From assembly GCF_000585335.1 (NCBI RefSeq), contig NZ_KK073872.1, forward strand, positions 440,001 through 504,000: 64,000 nt of DNA, in the 5' to 3' direction. Position 1 is the stretch's first letter. Every line of letters begins with the position of its first letter. Positions 18,301 to 26,095 of this stretch are shown in pieces. A program made the position numbers and the translations under genes. The notes under the pieces are model-generated. The model had not been told where the DNA came from and ran no database searches. It saw only the letters and a list, made by a program, of their open reading frames with translations. The stretch comes from Cloacibacillus evryensis DSM 19522. GTDB taxonomy: Bacteria > Synergistota > Synergistia > Synergistales > Synergistaceae.

Positions 18301-18409
18301 CGTCCCCGTCGTCTATCTGATACTTGACGACGTAAAGGAGAGGGCCTGCGCCTGGGCGCGGAGGAGACTGAAAAGCAATGTCGGAAGAACGGAGGAGGCA
18401 AGATCATGA
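15335..18409 (+). CDS. RND-family multidrug efflux permease
   Basis: A 1024-residue inner-membrane transporter of the HAE/AcrB type. It begins with the conserved SLRRPVTVIISTIAVVVFG first helix, followed by a large periplasmic loop (about 30-330), six helices, a second loop (about 550-860) and a further helix bundle (VAIILVYVIMAIQFESF and onward). In the fourth helix the proton-relay segment reads GMVVDATTVVMEN: only the first aspartate of the AcrB pair is kept, so coupling may differ from AcrB. It works with the downstream TolC-like protein and the periplasmic adaptor; its 3' end overlaps the next gene by ATGA. Substrate unknown. Confidence 0.93.
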   Translation: MNVIDTSLRRPVTVIISTIAVVVFGLMSYGGMGMQDTPDIDLPVVSVSTTMTGATAAVMDNDVTDVLEEQLNSISGISSLSSASYQGQAVTTIEFDIDRDIDDAAADVRDKVNLALADLPDEAETPTVSKLDVGDSSLVQIAVTGDASYKEKVHYVDKILKTKLQAINGVGEVVTPGMREREIRIWVDPERLRSRGLVTSDITDAVNKKHVELPAGSVILGRSDVDVRVMGEYASVEELKNLAVAVRGGTVIRLADVADVADGFENRENVAQFNDDDTILVGVKKQRGVNEVQLCDDVVSYLHDAEKSLPSGIGLKIIYNQSDFIRRSLSGVTSDVFSAVLLCALLMLFFMQTLRATFVTVITIPVCLIGSFILMRYMGITLNNLSMMGISLAVGMVVDATTVVMENVDRRMKGGLLRYEAAREGANEVSFSVIGGALTTIAVFSPVAFMSGVIGKLFFAFGVTVILTISLSLVLSMTLTPFLCSRILDKGKPGRAARICGMLLSKLERGYRLLLKRAVAHRAATMAVAAGMFVIGMVLVMNTGTQFMADDDESSFMIKCELPSGTEIEESGRVFRELGRAVRRHKAVEYTYANIGTDSGNQSNNGTLYVQLYPKKQRGDINKVMDEVRALTAPFRDVTATFTTFAGKDVEMVLVGGNTATLLDISKKIIAEAEAGGNVRDVETDVRIDKPQLEVEIDRGLADTMDIDVRSMSNELQAYLGGTKAGVYKEDGYRYDIRVMAERAKRSDAADIGKIYFKTGAGDIIQAPGVLSVRKTLAPNVVKRYSRQRSLSISANVTRNFSTGEAAALLTKLAGKYIPRDSGVSLVASGQTKTQQEEFARLFTALVVAIILVYVIMAIQFESFIHPFAIMFTLPLLTPGAFGLLWLSGCKLNMMSYMGLILLVGIVVNNGIILIDFIKQERERCCDKVQAVVRAAPMRLRAILITALSTLIGAIPAALKLSEGSESRQPMSVAIFGGLFTSTLLTLFVVPVVYLILDDVKERACAWARRRLKSNVGRTEEARS

Positions 18410-19764
18410 AAAGGTTTTTCTTATTTATCGCGCTGGCCGCGGCACTCGCGCTGTTCGTGATCGCCGCGGGGACGGCCTCCGCCGCCTCCGTTAAGACGGA
18501 AACGGGCGGGGCGGCGCTGAAGCTCTCGATGAAAGAGGCGCTTTCGCTGGCTCTGGCGCAGAACGTCAGCGTCGTCAACGCAAGCGAAGACGTGCGGCGC
18601 GCCGCCGGCGAGAGCCAGTCTCAGTCCTCGGCTCTGCTGCCGAAGATCGACCTCGCCGGCTCCGCCGCCGGCACGAGCGACAATTCCGCCGGCACACAAA
18701 ACACCGACGAGCGGACGCTGGGCGCTCAGCTCTCCTACACGCTCTATAACGGCGGCAAAAACAGGGCGCTCTCGGAGCAGGGAAAGCTCGGCGTCGCGCA
18801 GGCGGGAGACTATCTCTACGATACGCGGGAGTCGATCGTGCTCGACGTCTGGAAGGCCTACTGCGAAACGCTCTATCGCGCTTCCGTCGTCACGGCGGTC
18901 AAGAGCGCGCTCGATTACTATGAGCGCGCCGTCGAAGAAGAGACGAAGCGCGTGGAGGTCGGCGTCGCGACGAACCTCGACCTGTCGCGCATGAGACAGC
19001 AGCGCGCCGGCTCGCAGGCGGAATACATCTCCGCGAAAAACGACCTCGACTCCGCGCGCATCGCGCTCTGCCGTCTGCTCCAACTGGCTCCGGAGACGAG
19101 ATTGGAGCTCACGGACGGCCTGCATGACGATCTGTCTTTGGCGGGAACGCCTCTGCCGGAGAGCATATCCGTTCGTGAATACCACGCGCGGGCGCTCGAA
19201 AGGCGCGGCGATTACAAAAAACTCGCGGCGCAGCGCAAGATCGACGAAAAAGAGATCGTCGTCGCGGCGAGCGCCCTCAAGCCCTCCGTTTCGTTCTCCG
19301 GCGGCTACGGCTACGATTATAAAGATACGAGCGACAAGATCCTTGAAAGCAAAGACGAATGGTCGGCGAAGCTGTCGCTCTCCGTGCCGCTCTTCGACGG
19401 CGGCAAGGGCGCGGGCGACGTTACGGCCGCCAGGTCGAAGCTGACGCAGTCGGTAAACTCGCTGTGCGATAAGGAGGAGGCGATCCTGGCGGAAATCACC
19501 GACTGCCGCCTGTCGCTGGCAAGCGCCGCCGAAAGCGCGGCGGCCGCCGTAACTGAGGTTTCGTTTGCCAAAGAAAGCCTCGGCTACGCGGAGGTCGGCT
19601 ATAAAGAGGGCGTCAATTCGCAGCTCGACGTGATCCAGGCGCGGAGCGACCTTACCGACGCCGACAAAAAACTCGCGGGATATCTCAAAGAATACCGCTC
19701 GGCTCTGGCCTCATTATGGCGCGCCGGCGGGGAGCTCATAGAAAAGACGATCGGCGTCAACTGA
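18406..19764 (+). CDS. TolC-family outer-membrane efflux protein
   Basis: 452 residues with a signal peptide (cut near ASAASV) and the duplicated alpha-barrel layout of TolC-type factors: long helical stretches and barrel strands such as LGAQLSYTLYNGGKN and LSLSVPLFDGGKG in each half. The start codon overlaps the RND stop codon. It is predicted to form the outer-membrane channel of the tripartite pump, direct evidence for a diderm envelope. Confidence 0.92.
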   Translation: MKRFFLFIALAAALALFVIAAGTASAASVKTETGGAALKLSMKEALSLALAQNVSVVNASEDVRRAAGESQSQSSALLPKIDLAGSAAGTSDNSAGTQNTDERTLGAQLSYTLYNGGKNRALSEQGKLGVAQAGDYLYDTRESIVLDVWKAYCETLYRASVVTAVKSALDYYERAVEEETKRVEVGVATNLDLSRMRQQRAGSQAEYISAKNDLDSARIALCRLLQLAPETRLELTDGLHDDLSLAGTPLPESISVREYHARALERRGDYKKLAAQRKIDEKEIVVAASALKPSVSFSGGYGYDYKDTSDKILESKDEWSAKLSLSVPLFDGGKGAGDVTAARSKLTQSVNSLCDKEEAILAEITDCRLSLASAAESAAAAVTEVSFAKESLGYAEVGYKEGVNSQLDVIQARSDLTDADKKLAGYLKEYRSALASLWRAGGELIEKTIGVN

Positions 19765-19776
19765 CGGAGGTAACGC

Positions 19777-20919
19777 ATGATGAACAGAAAAAAGACAATA
19801 ATTATCGCGGCCCTGCTGCTGCTCGCGGCGGCCTGCGGCGCGTTGCGCCTGACTGCGGGCGGGGAGAATGGGGACGAAGCCGGGGCGGAAAGCGGCCCCG
19901 CGCGCGTCGAGGCAGCCAAAGCCGAATACGGCGCGCGCATAGAAGAGGGATTCACCACCACTTCGACGCTGAAGGCGCTTGAAGAGGTGGAGATAAACGC
20001 CAAGGTGACGGCGCGCGTAAAATCCATCCGCGTAAAGCGCGGCGACAGTGTGAAGGCCGGTCAGCTCCTGATCGAACTGGACAGCGGCGAACCCGCGGCA
20101 GAATACGATTCGCAGAAGGCGCAGCTCGCCGTTTCAAAGGCCGAGGCCGAACAGTCGAAGGCGGAGCTCGAAGACGCCAATCGCGAGTACAAGCGCTACG
20201 GCCGCCTGCGCAAACAGGGCTACGCGACGCAGCAGGAATATGACAGCCGCGCCACGACCCTCGCCACGGCGAAGGCGGATTACGAACGCGCGCGGGCCTC
20301 CGTCTCGCAGGCCCGCGCCCAATTGGCGGCAAAAGGCGTCAACCTCGCCGAATACCGGCTCTGCGCGCCGATAACGGGCGTCGTGATGGAGGACTACGAC
20401 CTCACGCCGGGCACGCTCGTCACCTCCGGCACGAACGCGGTGCGCGTCGCGCGCGTCGACACGCTGCGCGCCGTCGTCGAGATACCGGAAAAGGATATAA
20501 ACGGCATCGGCAAAGGGATGACGGCCTCCGTAAGCTGTGAGAGCGCCGGCGGCAAAAGCTTCACCGGACGCGTCTCCGTGATAAATCCCTACGTCGACGA
20601 ATCGACGCGCACCGTGACCGCGGAGATATTGGTGGACAACGCCGCCGCGGGTTATATCCTTAAACCGGGCATGTTCGCGAACGTCCGTTTCGTACAAAAA
20701 GCCGAAGAACGCCCGCTGCTCATCCCCACGGAGGCGATCGCCGACGACGGCACCGTCATGACGGTGGAGGATGGAAAGATTAAGACGGTCAAAATCGAAA
20801 AGGGCGCCTCGCAGAACGGCAAGACCTCGGTGAAATCTGGGCTTGCGGAGGGAACCCTCGTCGTCCTCTCGGGAGGGCGGAACCTCAAAGACTCCGACCC
20901 CGTGGAGACGGCGAATTAG
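19777..20919 (+). CDS. RND efflux periplasmic adaptor (membrane fusion protein)
   Basis: 380 residues: N-terminal membrane anchor or signal, barrel-sandwich (lipoyl-like) halves (ARVKSIRVKRGDSVKAGQL and APITGVVMEDYDLTPGTLV), an intervening coiled-coil hairpin (about 110-185, rich in Ala/Glu/Arg) and beta-barrel and membrane-proximal domains to the end. GGAGG lies six bases before the ATG. It is the last gene of the operon, so the order is regulator-permease-channel-adaptor instead of the more common adaptor-first order. Confidence 0.92.
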   Translation: MMNRKKTIIIAALLLLAAACGALRLTAGGENGDEAGAESGPARVEAAKAEYGARIEEGFTTTSTLKALEEVEINAKVTARVKSIRVKRGDSVKAGQLLIELDSGEPAAEYDSQKAQLAVSKAEAEQSKAELEDANREYKRYGRLRKQGYATQQEYDSRATTLATAKADYERARASVSQARAQLAAKGVNLAEYRLCAPITGVVMEDYDLTPGTLVTSGTNAVRVARVDTLRAVVEIPEKDINGIGKGMTASVSCESAGGKSFTGRVSVINPYVDESTRTVTAEILVDNAAAGYILKPGMFANVRFVQKAEERPLLIPTEAIADDGTVMTVEDGKIKTVKIEKGASQNGKTSVKSGLAEGTLVVLSGGRNLKDSDPVETAN

Positions 20920-20939
20920 GAAACGATAGACAGCAACGC

Positions 20940-20970
20940 GCGCGGCCCCGCCCTCACCCCGGGGCCGCGC
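20940..20970. terminator. Terminator between convergent efflux and DUF2284 genes
   Basis: GCGCGGCCCC paired with GGGGCCGCGC around a short loop; serves both strands, though T-runs are weak. Confidence 0.7.
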
Positions 20971-20971
20971 T

Positions 20972-21517
20972 TCAGCGCGGCAGCAGCAGCGCGGCCACCA
21001 GCGTGAGATACTCGGGCAGCCTGTCGTCCTTTATCCAGAGGATGTCGAGGCCGAGATACCTCTTCATCGCGAGGCTTACGTTCGCGCCGAGCGACTCTAT
21101 CGAATGGCGCGCCATCGCGGGGCGGCGGCAGGGTTCGTTCGTCACCTTCGCGCACACGGGGCAGAGCTCGCAGGAGCCGGCGAAAAAGCTGAGGCTGCCG
21201 GGGATTTTCTTCTCCTCTTCCAGAAGCTCGCCGATCAGCCGGCGCTTCTCCTTTGAAATTATCTCTTTGGCGCGCTCCGCCGCGCTCTTTCCCTCCCCGC
21301 CTTCGCGCGCGGGAGTCATCCGCAGGCCGAAGAGTTTTATCTTTTCGTAGGAGCGCCAGATGTCGAGCGGGTCAAAATCAAAGGGCGGGCACATCCAGTT
21401 ATTGCCGTAATTATGACATTCGCGGCAAAAGCCGAGGAATTTCGGAACATCCACGCACGAGGCGACAAAATCTTCCACGTCGCAGACCGTACTGTAAGCT
21501 ATAACGGAATAATTCAT
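20972..21517 (-). CDS. DUF2284 predicted metal-binding protein
   Basis: A 181-residue cysteine-rich protein matching the DUF2284 pattern: CRECHNYGNNWMCPPF in the N-terminal third and CELCPVCAKVTNEPCRRP in the middle. These cysteines could bind an iron-sulfur cluster or zinc. No function is established. The start chosen is the ATG after TTG, with GGAGG ten bases upstream. It is a single gene, convergent with the efflux operon. Confidence 0.85.
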   Translation of the reverse strand: MNYSVIAYSTVCDVEDFVASCVDVPKFLGFCRECHNYGNNWMCPPFDFDPLDIWRSYEKIKLFGLRMTPAREGGEGKSAAERAKEIISKEKRRLIGELLEEEKKIPGSLSFFAGSCELCPVCAKVTNEPCRRPAMARHSIESLGANVSLAMKRYLGLDILWIKDDRLPEYLTLVAALLLPR

Positions 21518-21690
21518 CAAAGACCAAGCCTCCCTCCGGCGGCGGCCGGCAGCATATTTATGAGAATATCCCTTCGCTTCATTTTGTCAACCGGCGGGGC
21601 GGCATTGTCCGGGACAAACGCATCGATAGGCCGACAGCGGAGAAACGCCGGGTTACGCGATCGCGAAGGAAAGATAAATTGCGATTTAGC

Positions 21691-21783
21691 GCCTTTAAAG
21701 CCTCCCTCGCCGAGGCGGCCAGGGAGCCAAATCAGAGTTTTTCTGATTTGTGCGATTCGGCTGGTAGGCACACCAGAGGTGGC
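21691..21783. repeat. Inverted copy of the 100-bp intergenic module
   Basis: GCCTTTAAAGCCTCCCTCGC … AAATCAGAGTTTTTCTGATTT … GGCTGGTAGGCACACC is the reverse complement of the modules at 1952 and 2068. Confidence 0.7.
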
Positions 21784-21868
21784 AGCCGCACGTTTTTTAC
21801 GATTTATGCTTTTAAAGCCTCCCTCGCCGAGGGAGGTGGCATGACGCGGTGTTTTTCCGCGTCATGAC

Positions 21869-21994
21869 GGAAGGAGTGTTGCTCCGTTTGGCGCGCGGTT
21901 TTCGCGCCGAACGGAGCCCGCGGCGACAGCCGCGGAAGAAGCGGAAGATGATAAGATCAAGAGCAAAGCACAACCCAAGGTCAAAACTCCTTCC
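21869..21994. repeat. Inverted full-length copy of the 126-bp repeat core
   Basis: Starts GGAAGGAGTGTTG and ends AACTCCTTCC; exactly the length of the copy at 1798-1923 and in reverse orientation. It is flanked by a CATGACGCGG…CCGCGTCATG hairpin on one side and GGCCCTTCGGGCC on the other, then GAGGGAGG palindromes at about 21825 and 22012. The flanking hairpins are swapped relative to the first copy, so modules recombine or are exchanged. Confidence 0.6.
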
Positions 21995-22048
21995 GGCCCT
22001 TCGGGCCACCTCCCTCGGCGAGGGAGGCAAGGGCAAAATCTAAACCAA

Positions 22049-22138
22049 AATCGTTGAATATCGACAAACGGCTTTTTGTGGATGCCCGCTAAATCGCTAT
22101 TTATCTTTCCTCGCAATCGCGTAAATCGCAGTTTATCG
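22049..22138. repeat. Copy of the 90-bp repeat at 2169-2262
   Basis: Shares TGAATATCGACAAA, TGCCCGCTAAA and CTCGCAATCGCGTAAA in the same order and spacing as the first copy. Confidence 0.55.
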
Positions 22139-22281
22139 TTTTCCCCTCCCGAAGGAAATCGGCGTTTAGACGTGCCGATGACGCCTCGAAGATGCCTGGC
22201 GCGGGGCGGGAACGCCTGCCGTTATACAGTCTCGGTATTATGCGTCCCCGTCTCGCGGCATTTCATGCTGTTCGATACTCT

Positions 22282-23598
22282 CTAGTTTTTCTTTCTTCTC
22301 AGCGCCGCCGGGACAATGGCGAGAAGCGCGAGCAGCCCATATCCGGCGCTGCATCCGCCGCTGCCGCCGCCGTCTCCGGAGGGCGTGTCGGGATCTTCAG
22401 GCGTGATCGTCCCGATCGGATTTACGGCGGTGTAAGCGGAAATGTTGCCGCTCAGCGCGTTGCTGCCAAATTCCGTCCAGGAGGAGCCGTCATAGCGCCA
22501 GAGACTGTAGCCGACGCCGGCCCAGAGGTAACCGGTCTTCTCGTCATATACCAGTCCGAGGCGATAACCGTAGTCTCCGTTGAAATCCTTCAGCAGCGTG
22601 CCGAGATCGCCCTTTTGCAGCTTTTCAAGCGTCGTCTCGTAGACCCTGATGCTGTAGCCCGAAGAATAGTCCTCGCCGGCGGTCCATTTGGCGGCCTGTA
22701 CATAGACCTTGTCGCCGGCAAAGGCAACGGCGTCGAACATGTGCTTGAAGGTCGGGTCCTTCGCGTTCATTTCTTCCGCGGTGATGAGGCTCTTGACCTC
22801 CATCGTCGCCAGATTAGCGGCCTCTATGCAGGAGCCGGTGTTCCACTTATCTCCGAACAGCTGAACACCGCCGAGCGTCGCGACATAAAGCATGCCGTCC
22901 TTCTGTGAGTATGCGCCCGGTGTGAAGCCGTCAAGATTCCTGCCCTTCATATCGACGCTCGTAACTTCGTTGAGATCCGCGTCGAGCTTGACGAGACAGT
23001 TTGCCCTGTACGAGCCGTGCTCCGTGTCCCATGGGTCGTTCGCGCCGGTAAAGATGGCGTAGAGACTGCCGTTATAGGCGCACAGGCCCTCGCCGTGTCC
23101 GTCATATTTAGAGTCGTTGTGATAATACTCGTACTTCTTATCCTGTTTGTAGACGTCGCCCGCCGTGGTGACGCGGCTGACGATAGGGATGTCGTAAGCC
23201 GTGGCGTAAAGATTGCCGTTCAGCTCCACCATGGTCCTCGTGTTGTGCAGCGTCGTCGTCGCCTCACGCAGCGGCGCCTTCCACGCCGAGGGCTGCGTCC
23301 ACTGCGACTGCTCGCCGGGGTTATAGATCGAGATGACGTCCGTGCCGTTTGACGTATAGAGTGTCACGGCGACGCGGAAATACCCGTCCGCGTTCTTAAA
23401 CGGATAGATACCCTGCCCGGCGTTTCCTCCCATGTTGCTGACGAGCGGAGAGACGGGGACTCCCGAGCCTTGAATGATGCCTAAGGCGGTGTTGGCATAA
23501 CTGTTGTCCTGTCTTGTGAAGAGCAAGTCGGCCCGGGCCGGCAATGATATCGCCAGCAGGCAGAGGGCCAGCAGCAGTGCGGTAAACTTTTTGTGCAT
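22282..23598 (-). CDS. Beta-propeller-like surface protein with Synergist-CTERM tail (B12-regulated unit C)
   Basis: 438 residues: signal peptide (cut near ARADLL), then blade-like repeats of the type NGNLYATAYD, NGSLYAIFTG, DGMLYVATLGG, GDKVYVQAAKW and TGYLWAGVGYSLWRYDG. It ends with GGGSGGCSAG, a hydrophobic helix and RRKKN. It is clearly paralogous to the protein at 35750 (both begin the mature part with LFTRQ, then NTALG, GSG, PVSPL, N-M-GG and G-GQGI). It is the last gene of a unit that starts behind the cobalamin riboswitch at 28390. By analogy with the B12-binding beta-propeller BtuG of Bacteroides it could bind cobalamin at the surface; this is inference. Confidence 0.75.
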   Translation of the reverse strand: MHKKFTALLLALCLLAISLPARADLLFTRQDNSYANTALGIIQGSGVPVSPLVSNMGGNAGQGIYPFKNADGYFRVAVTLYTSNGTDVISIYNPGEQSQWTQPSAWKAPLREATTTLHNTRTMVELNGNLYATAYDIPIVSRVTTAGDVYKQDKKYEYYHNDSKYDGHGEGLCAYNGSLYAIFTGANDPWDTEHGSYRANCLVKLDADLNEVTSVDMKGRNLDGFTPGAYSQKDGMLYVATLGGVQLFGDKWNTGSCIEAANLATMEVKSLITAEEMNAKDPTFKHMFDAVAFAGDKVYVQAAKWTAGEDYSSGYSIRVYETTLEKLQKGDLGTLLKDFNGDYGYRLGLVYDEKTGYLWAGVGYSLWRYDGSSWTEFGSNALSGNISAYTAVNPIGTITPEDPDTPSGDGGGSGGCSAGYGLLALLAIVPAALRRKKN

Positions 23599-23629
23599 AT
23601 TAGTTCCTCCTCATTTTTATTGGTGACTT

Positions 23630-23662
23630 GGCAAAGCCCGCCTGAAGCCGGCAGGCTTTGCC
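23630..23662 (-). promoter_or_regulatory. Intergenic hairpin before the beta-propeller gene
   Basis: GGCAAAGCC-TGCC…GGCGGGCTTTGCC stem between the GLUG gene and the propeller gene, without a T-run. It may stabilise or attenuate the polycistronic mRNA. Confidence 0.5.
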
Positions 23663-23671
23663 GAATTGCCT

Positions 23672-26095
23672 TTACGACTTCTTCTTTGCGGCGCGCGTAA
23701 GCAGGGGGATCACCGCCAGCAGCATTATGCCGGCGACGCCCGCGTTGCATCCGCCCGACGAACTGCCGGAGGGGGCCGGCGTCTCTTCCGCGAGCTTGAC
23801 TATGGCGACCGGGTCGATAATGGAGCAGTCCGCCGGATCGATGTCAAAACCGCCGTTGTCCTGGATGTAAAGCACCAGCTTGTATGTTTGCGCCGGATCG
23901 ATCTTATCCGTCGGCGCCATTGTCTTATCGTCCATCGTCTGCAGCGTAAAGCGCTTGTTGCCGATGGCGTCCTGATCCTCCGCGTAGGTGAAGAACTCGC
24001 CTGTCCCGTCGGGGCGTGTCTTGACAAGCGCCACCTTCTGCGGCGTCTCTGCCATGAGGCGGTCTCCGCTGATAATCATGCCGGCGGCCGCGATCTTGCC
24101 CGCGGCGCTTACCTTCACTGAGAAGAGCGGCAGAGGAATTATCGCCGTCACTTTAAGATTGTCCCTATCCTCCGCGTCTTTGACAGCCGCGTTCACCGTT
24201 TCGCTGTTAAGGTAAAGGACTCCGTTCAAACCGACTCTGAAGACGGAGACGTCGACGCCGACCGCGGCGGCGATATCTTCTATGACCGCGCTCGTCGCTC
24301 CCACTGGCTTCACCGCGTCGATATAATTAGGAACGGCGTCGCCGGTCGGGATGAATCCGGAGATTTCAACATCTGTCACCGGGTCTCCGACTACCGTTAT
24401 CGAGTCTGAGAATTTACCGTCCGCGGTCGCCGCCGTAAATGTGTAGGCGTAATCCTTTTCATGGCCGGAACGGAGGAGTATCGAAAGATTCCCGTTTCCG
24501 GCATCTTCCATGATGACATCTTCCGACGACGCGGCGCCGCTTACAGCGGAGAGCGTCCAGACGACATCGCGGGCATCGGCGTCCGAAGGTCTTACAGAGG
24601 CTCCCAGCACCCGGGTCTCGCCCTCTTTCCACGCGGTGTTTGAACCGTAGGCCGTAATTCCCTCGACGGGGATCGCGCCTTGCGTGATTTTAAGGACGCC
24701 CTGGACGGAGGCCGTCGTCTCAAAGTTGGAGATATAAACGACAGATCCTCCCGACTGTGACTCGGTATGTCCAAGCAAACCATAGACGTCGGCGGAGATG
24801 ACGGCGAAGAGATCTTCCGTCCCCGCGCCGTCCTTTGCCTTCACGGTGAGCGTCGGCGTTCCCGCTCCCTTTATCACCTCAAGCTTTGACTTGTCCACGC
24901 TCCACGTGTATTTAAGAGAGGAGGCGTCGGCCGTAAGCGGGTATGCGGTGATATGGATATCGCGCGTTTCGCCGCTTTTGATGGTCTTAAGATTATCGGT
25001 ATCCATCGCGACCGCCGTTACCGGAAGCTTTGCGGGGTCGGTGATGCCGCCGACTGGCTGATCGCGGTTTACGGAAAGCCAATAGCAGTTCTGGTAGCCC
25101 CAACCGAAAGCGCCTACGACGCCTCCGACATATCCGGGAGCGCCGGCGAGCTTTTGCGCGGCGGAGACGTTGTCGGCGGTCACAAAACTGTTGAAGCCTC
25201 CGAAGATACCGCCCGCGTCCATCCCTGAGACTATGGAGGGGCTCAGCGCGACGTTATTCAGCACCTCTCCCTTATACCAGTGGGAGAATCCCACGATGCC
25301 GCCCGCGTACGCGAAGGAGGCCGGCGTGGAAAAGACGCTTCCCAGAACGACGTTGTTGCGGATAATGGCATAGGGGTTTCCACTCGTCATATCGTCGCCC
25401 TGCGGCCCGCCGTTGAGCCCCGCGATGCCGCCCGCGTAGCCCCTTTTGGAACTTGTGGCCCGCACTTCGACGTCGGTGACGCAGTTCTCGATGAGGCCGT
25501 CCGCCCAGCCGGCGATACCGCCGACGCCTTCGCATTCGGAGGCGTTGACCTTTCCTTTTACAACAAGGTTTCTCACCTTACCGTCGATGGAAATATAGCC
25601 GAAAAGGCCCGCCGCCTCGGTCTGTTTCGAGCTGTACAGCGGAACGTTTTCGCATGTCTCTATCTTCAGTCCGGAGATCGTATGGCCGCCGCCGTTGAAG
25701 TTGCCGTCGAAGCCCGCATATTCTTTGGTAACAGACCCCCATGATGATTTCTCCGTATAACTAAGATACCATCCGATGGGCGCCCATTCCTTGTCTTCGA
25801 GGTTGATGTCGCGCGTCAGGAGGATGTGCTTGTCCTTGAGGCTCACCTTTGTGACCCCCCATTGGCCGAAGGCGACATTGGTTATCTTCGCGAGGCCGGC
25901 CAGCTCTTCGGGGGAGGAGATCAGAAATGGATTTTCCGCGCTCCCGCGCTCATTCTTGTAATTGTCGTACCATGACGTATCGGGCGTCCACGAATCCGAC
26001 GCGCCTATCATCGAACCGGCAAAGAGAATTACGACGAATATGGCCGCCGCCGCAAGCGCGAGGTTCCGTCCGAGTTTCTTAAAGCTCTTATTCAT
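23672..26095 (-). CDS. GLUG-repeat and Ig-like surface protein with Synergist-CTERM tail (unit C, second gene)
   Basis: 807 residues: N-terminal signal anchor; conserved opening TSWYDNYKN…NPFLISSPEELAGLAKI; GLUG-type repeats (about 140-330: AAGLFGYISI, GVGGIAGWADGLIENCVTD, YAGGIAGLNGG, YAGGIVGFSHW, DAGGIFGGF). Two Ig-like segments (about 370-580) and the pre-tail domain (FKVSAAGKIAAAG … GFDIDPADCSIIDPVAI) follow. It ends with SSSGGCNAG, a hydrophobic stretch and AAKKKS. Its start overlaps the preceding gene by 8 bases. Closely paralogous to the protein at 28950. The ligand is unknown; regulation by cobalamin suggests a role in corrinoid capture. Confidence 0.82.
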   Translation of the reverse strand: MNKSFKKLGRNLALAAAAIFVVILFAGSMIGASDSWTPDTSWYDNYKNERGSAENPFLISSPEELAGLAKITNVAFGQWGVTKVSLKDKHILLTRDINLEDKEWAPIGWYLSYTEKSSWGSVTKEYAGFDGNFNGGGHTISGLKIETCENVPLYSSKQTEAAGLFGYISIDGKVRNLVVKGKVNASECEGVGGIAGWADGLIENCVTDVEVRATSSKRGYAGGIAGLNGGPQGDDMTSGNPYAIIRNNVVLGSVFSTPASFAYAGGIVGFSHWYKGEVLNNVALSPSIVSGMDAGGIFGGFNSFVTADNVSAAQKLAGAPGYVGGVVGAFGWGYQNCYWLSVNRDQPVGGITDPAKLPVTAVAMDTDNLKTIKSGETRDIHITAYPLTADASSLKYTWSVDKSKLEVIKGAGTPTLTVKAKDGAGTEDLFAVISADVYGLLGHTESQSGGSVVYISNFETTASVQGVLKITQGAIPVEGITAYGSNTAWKEGETRVLGASVRPSDADARDVVWTLSAVSGAASSEDVIMEDAGNGNLSILLRSGHEKDYAYTFTAATADGKFSDSITVVGDPVTDVEISGFIPTGDAVPNYIDAVKPVGATSAVIEDIAAAVGVDVSVFRVGLNGVLYLNSETVNAAVKDAEDRDNLKVTAIIPLPLFSVKVSAAGKIAAAGMIISGDRLMAETPQKVALVKTRPDGTGEFFTYAEDQDAIGNKRFTLQTMDDKTMAPTDKIDPAQTYKLVLYIQDNGGFDIDPADCSIIDPVAIVKLAEETPAPSGSSSGGCNAGVAGIMLLAVIPLLTRAAKKKS

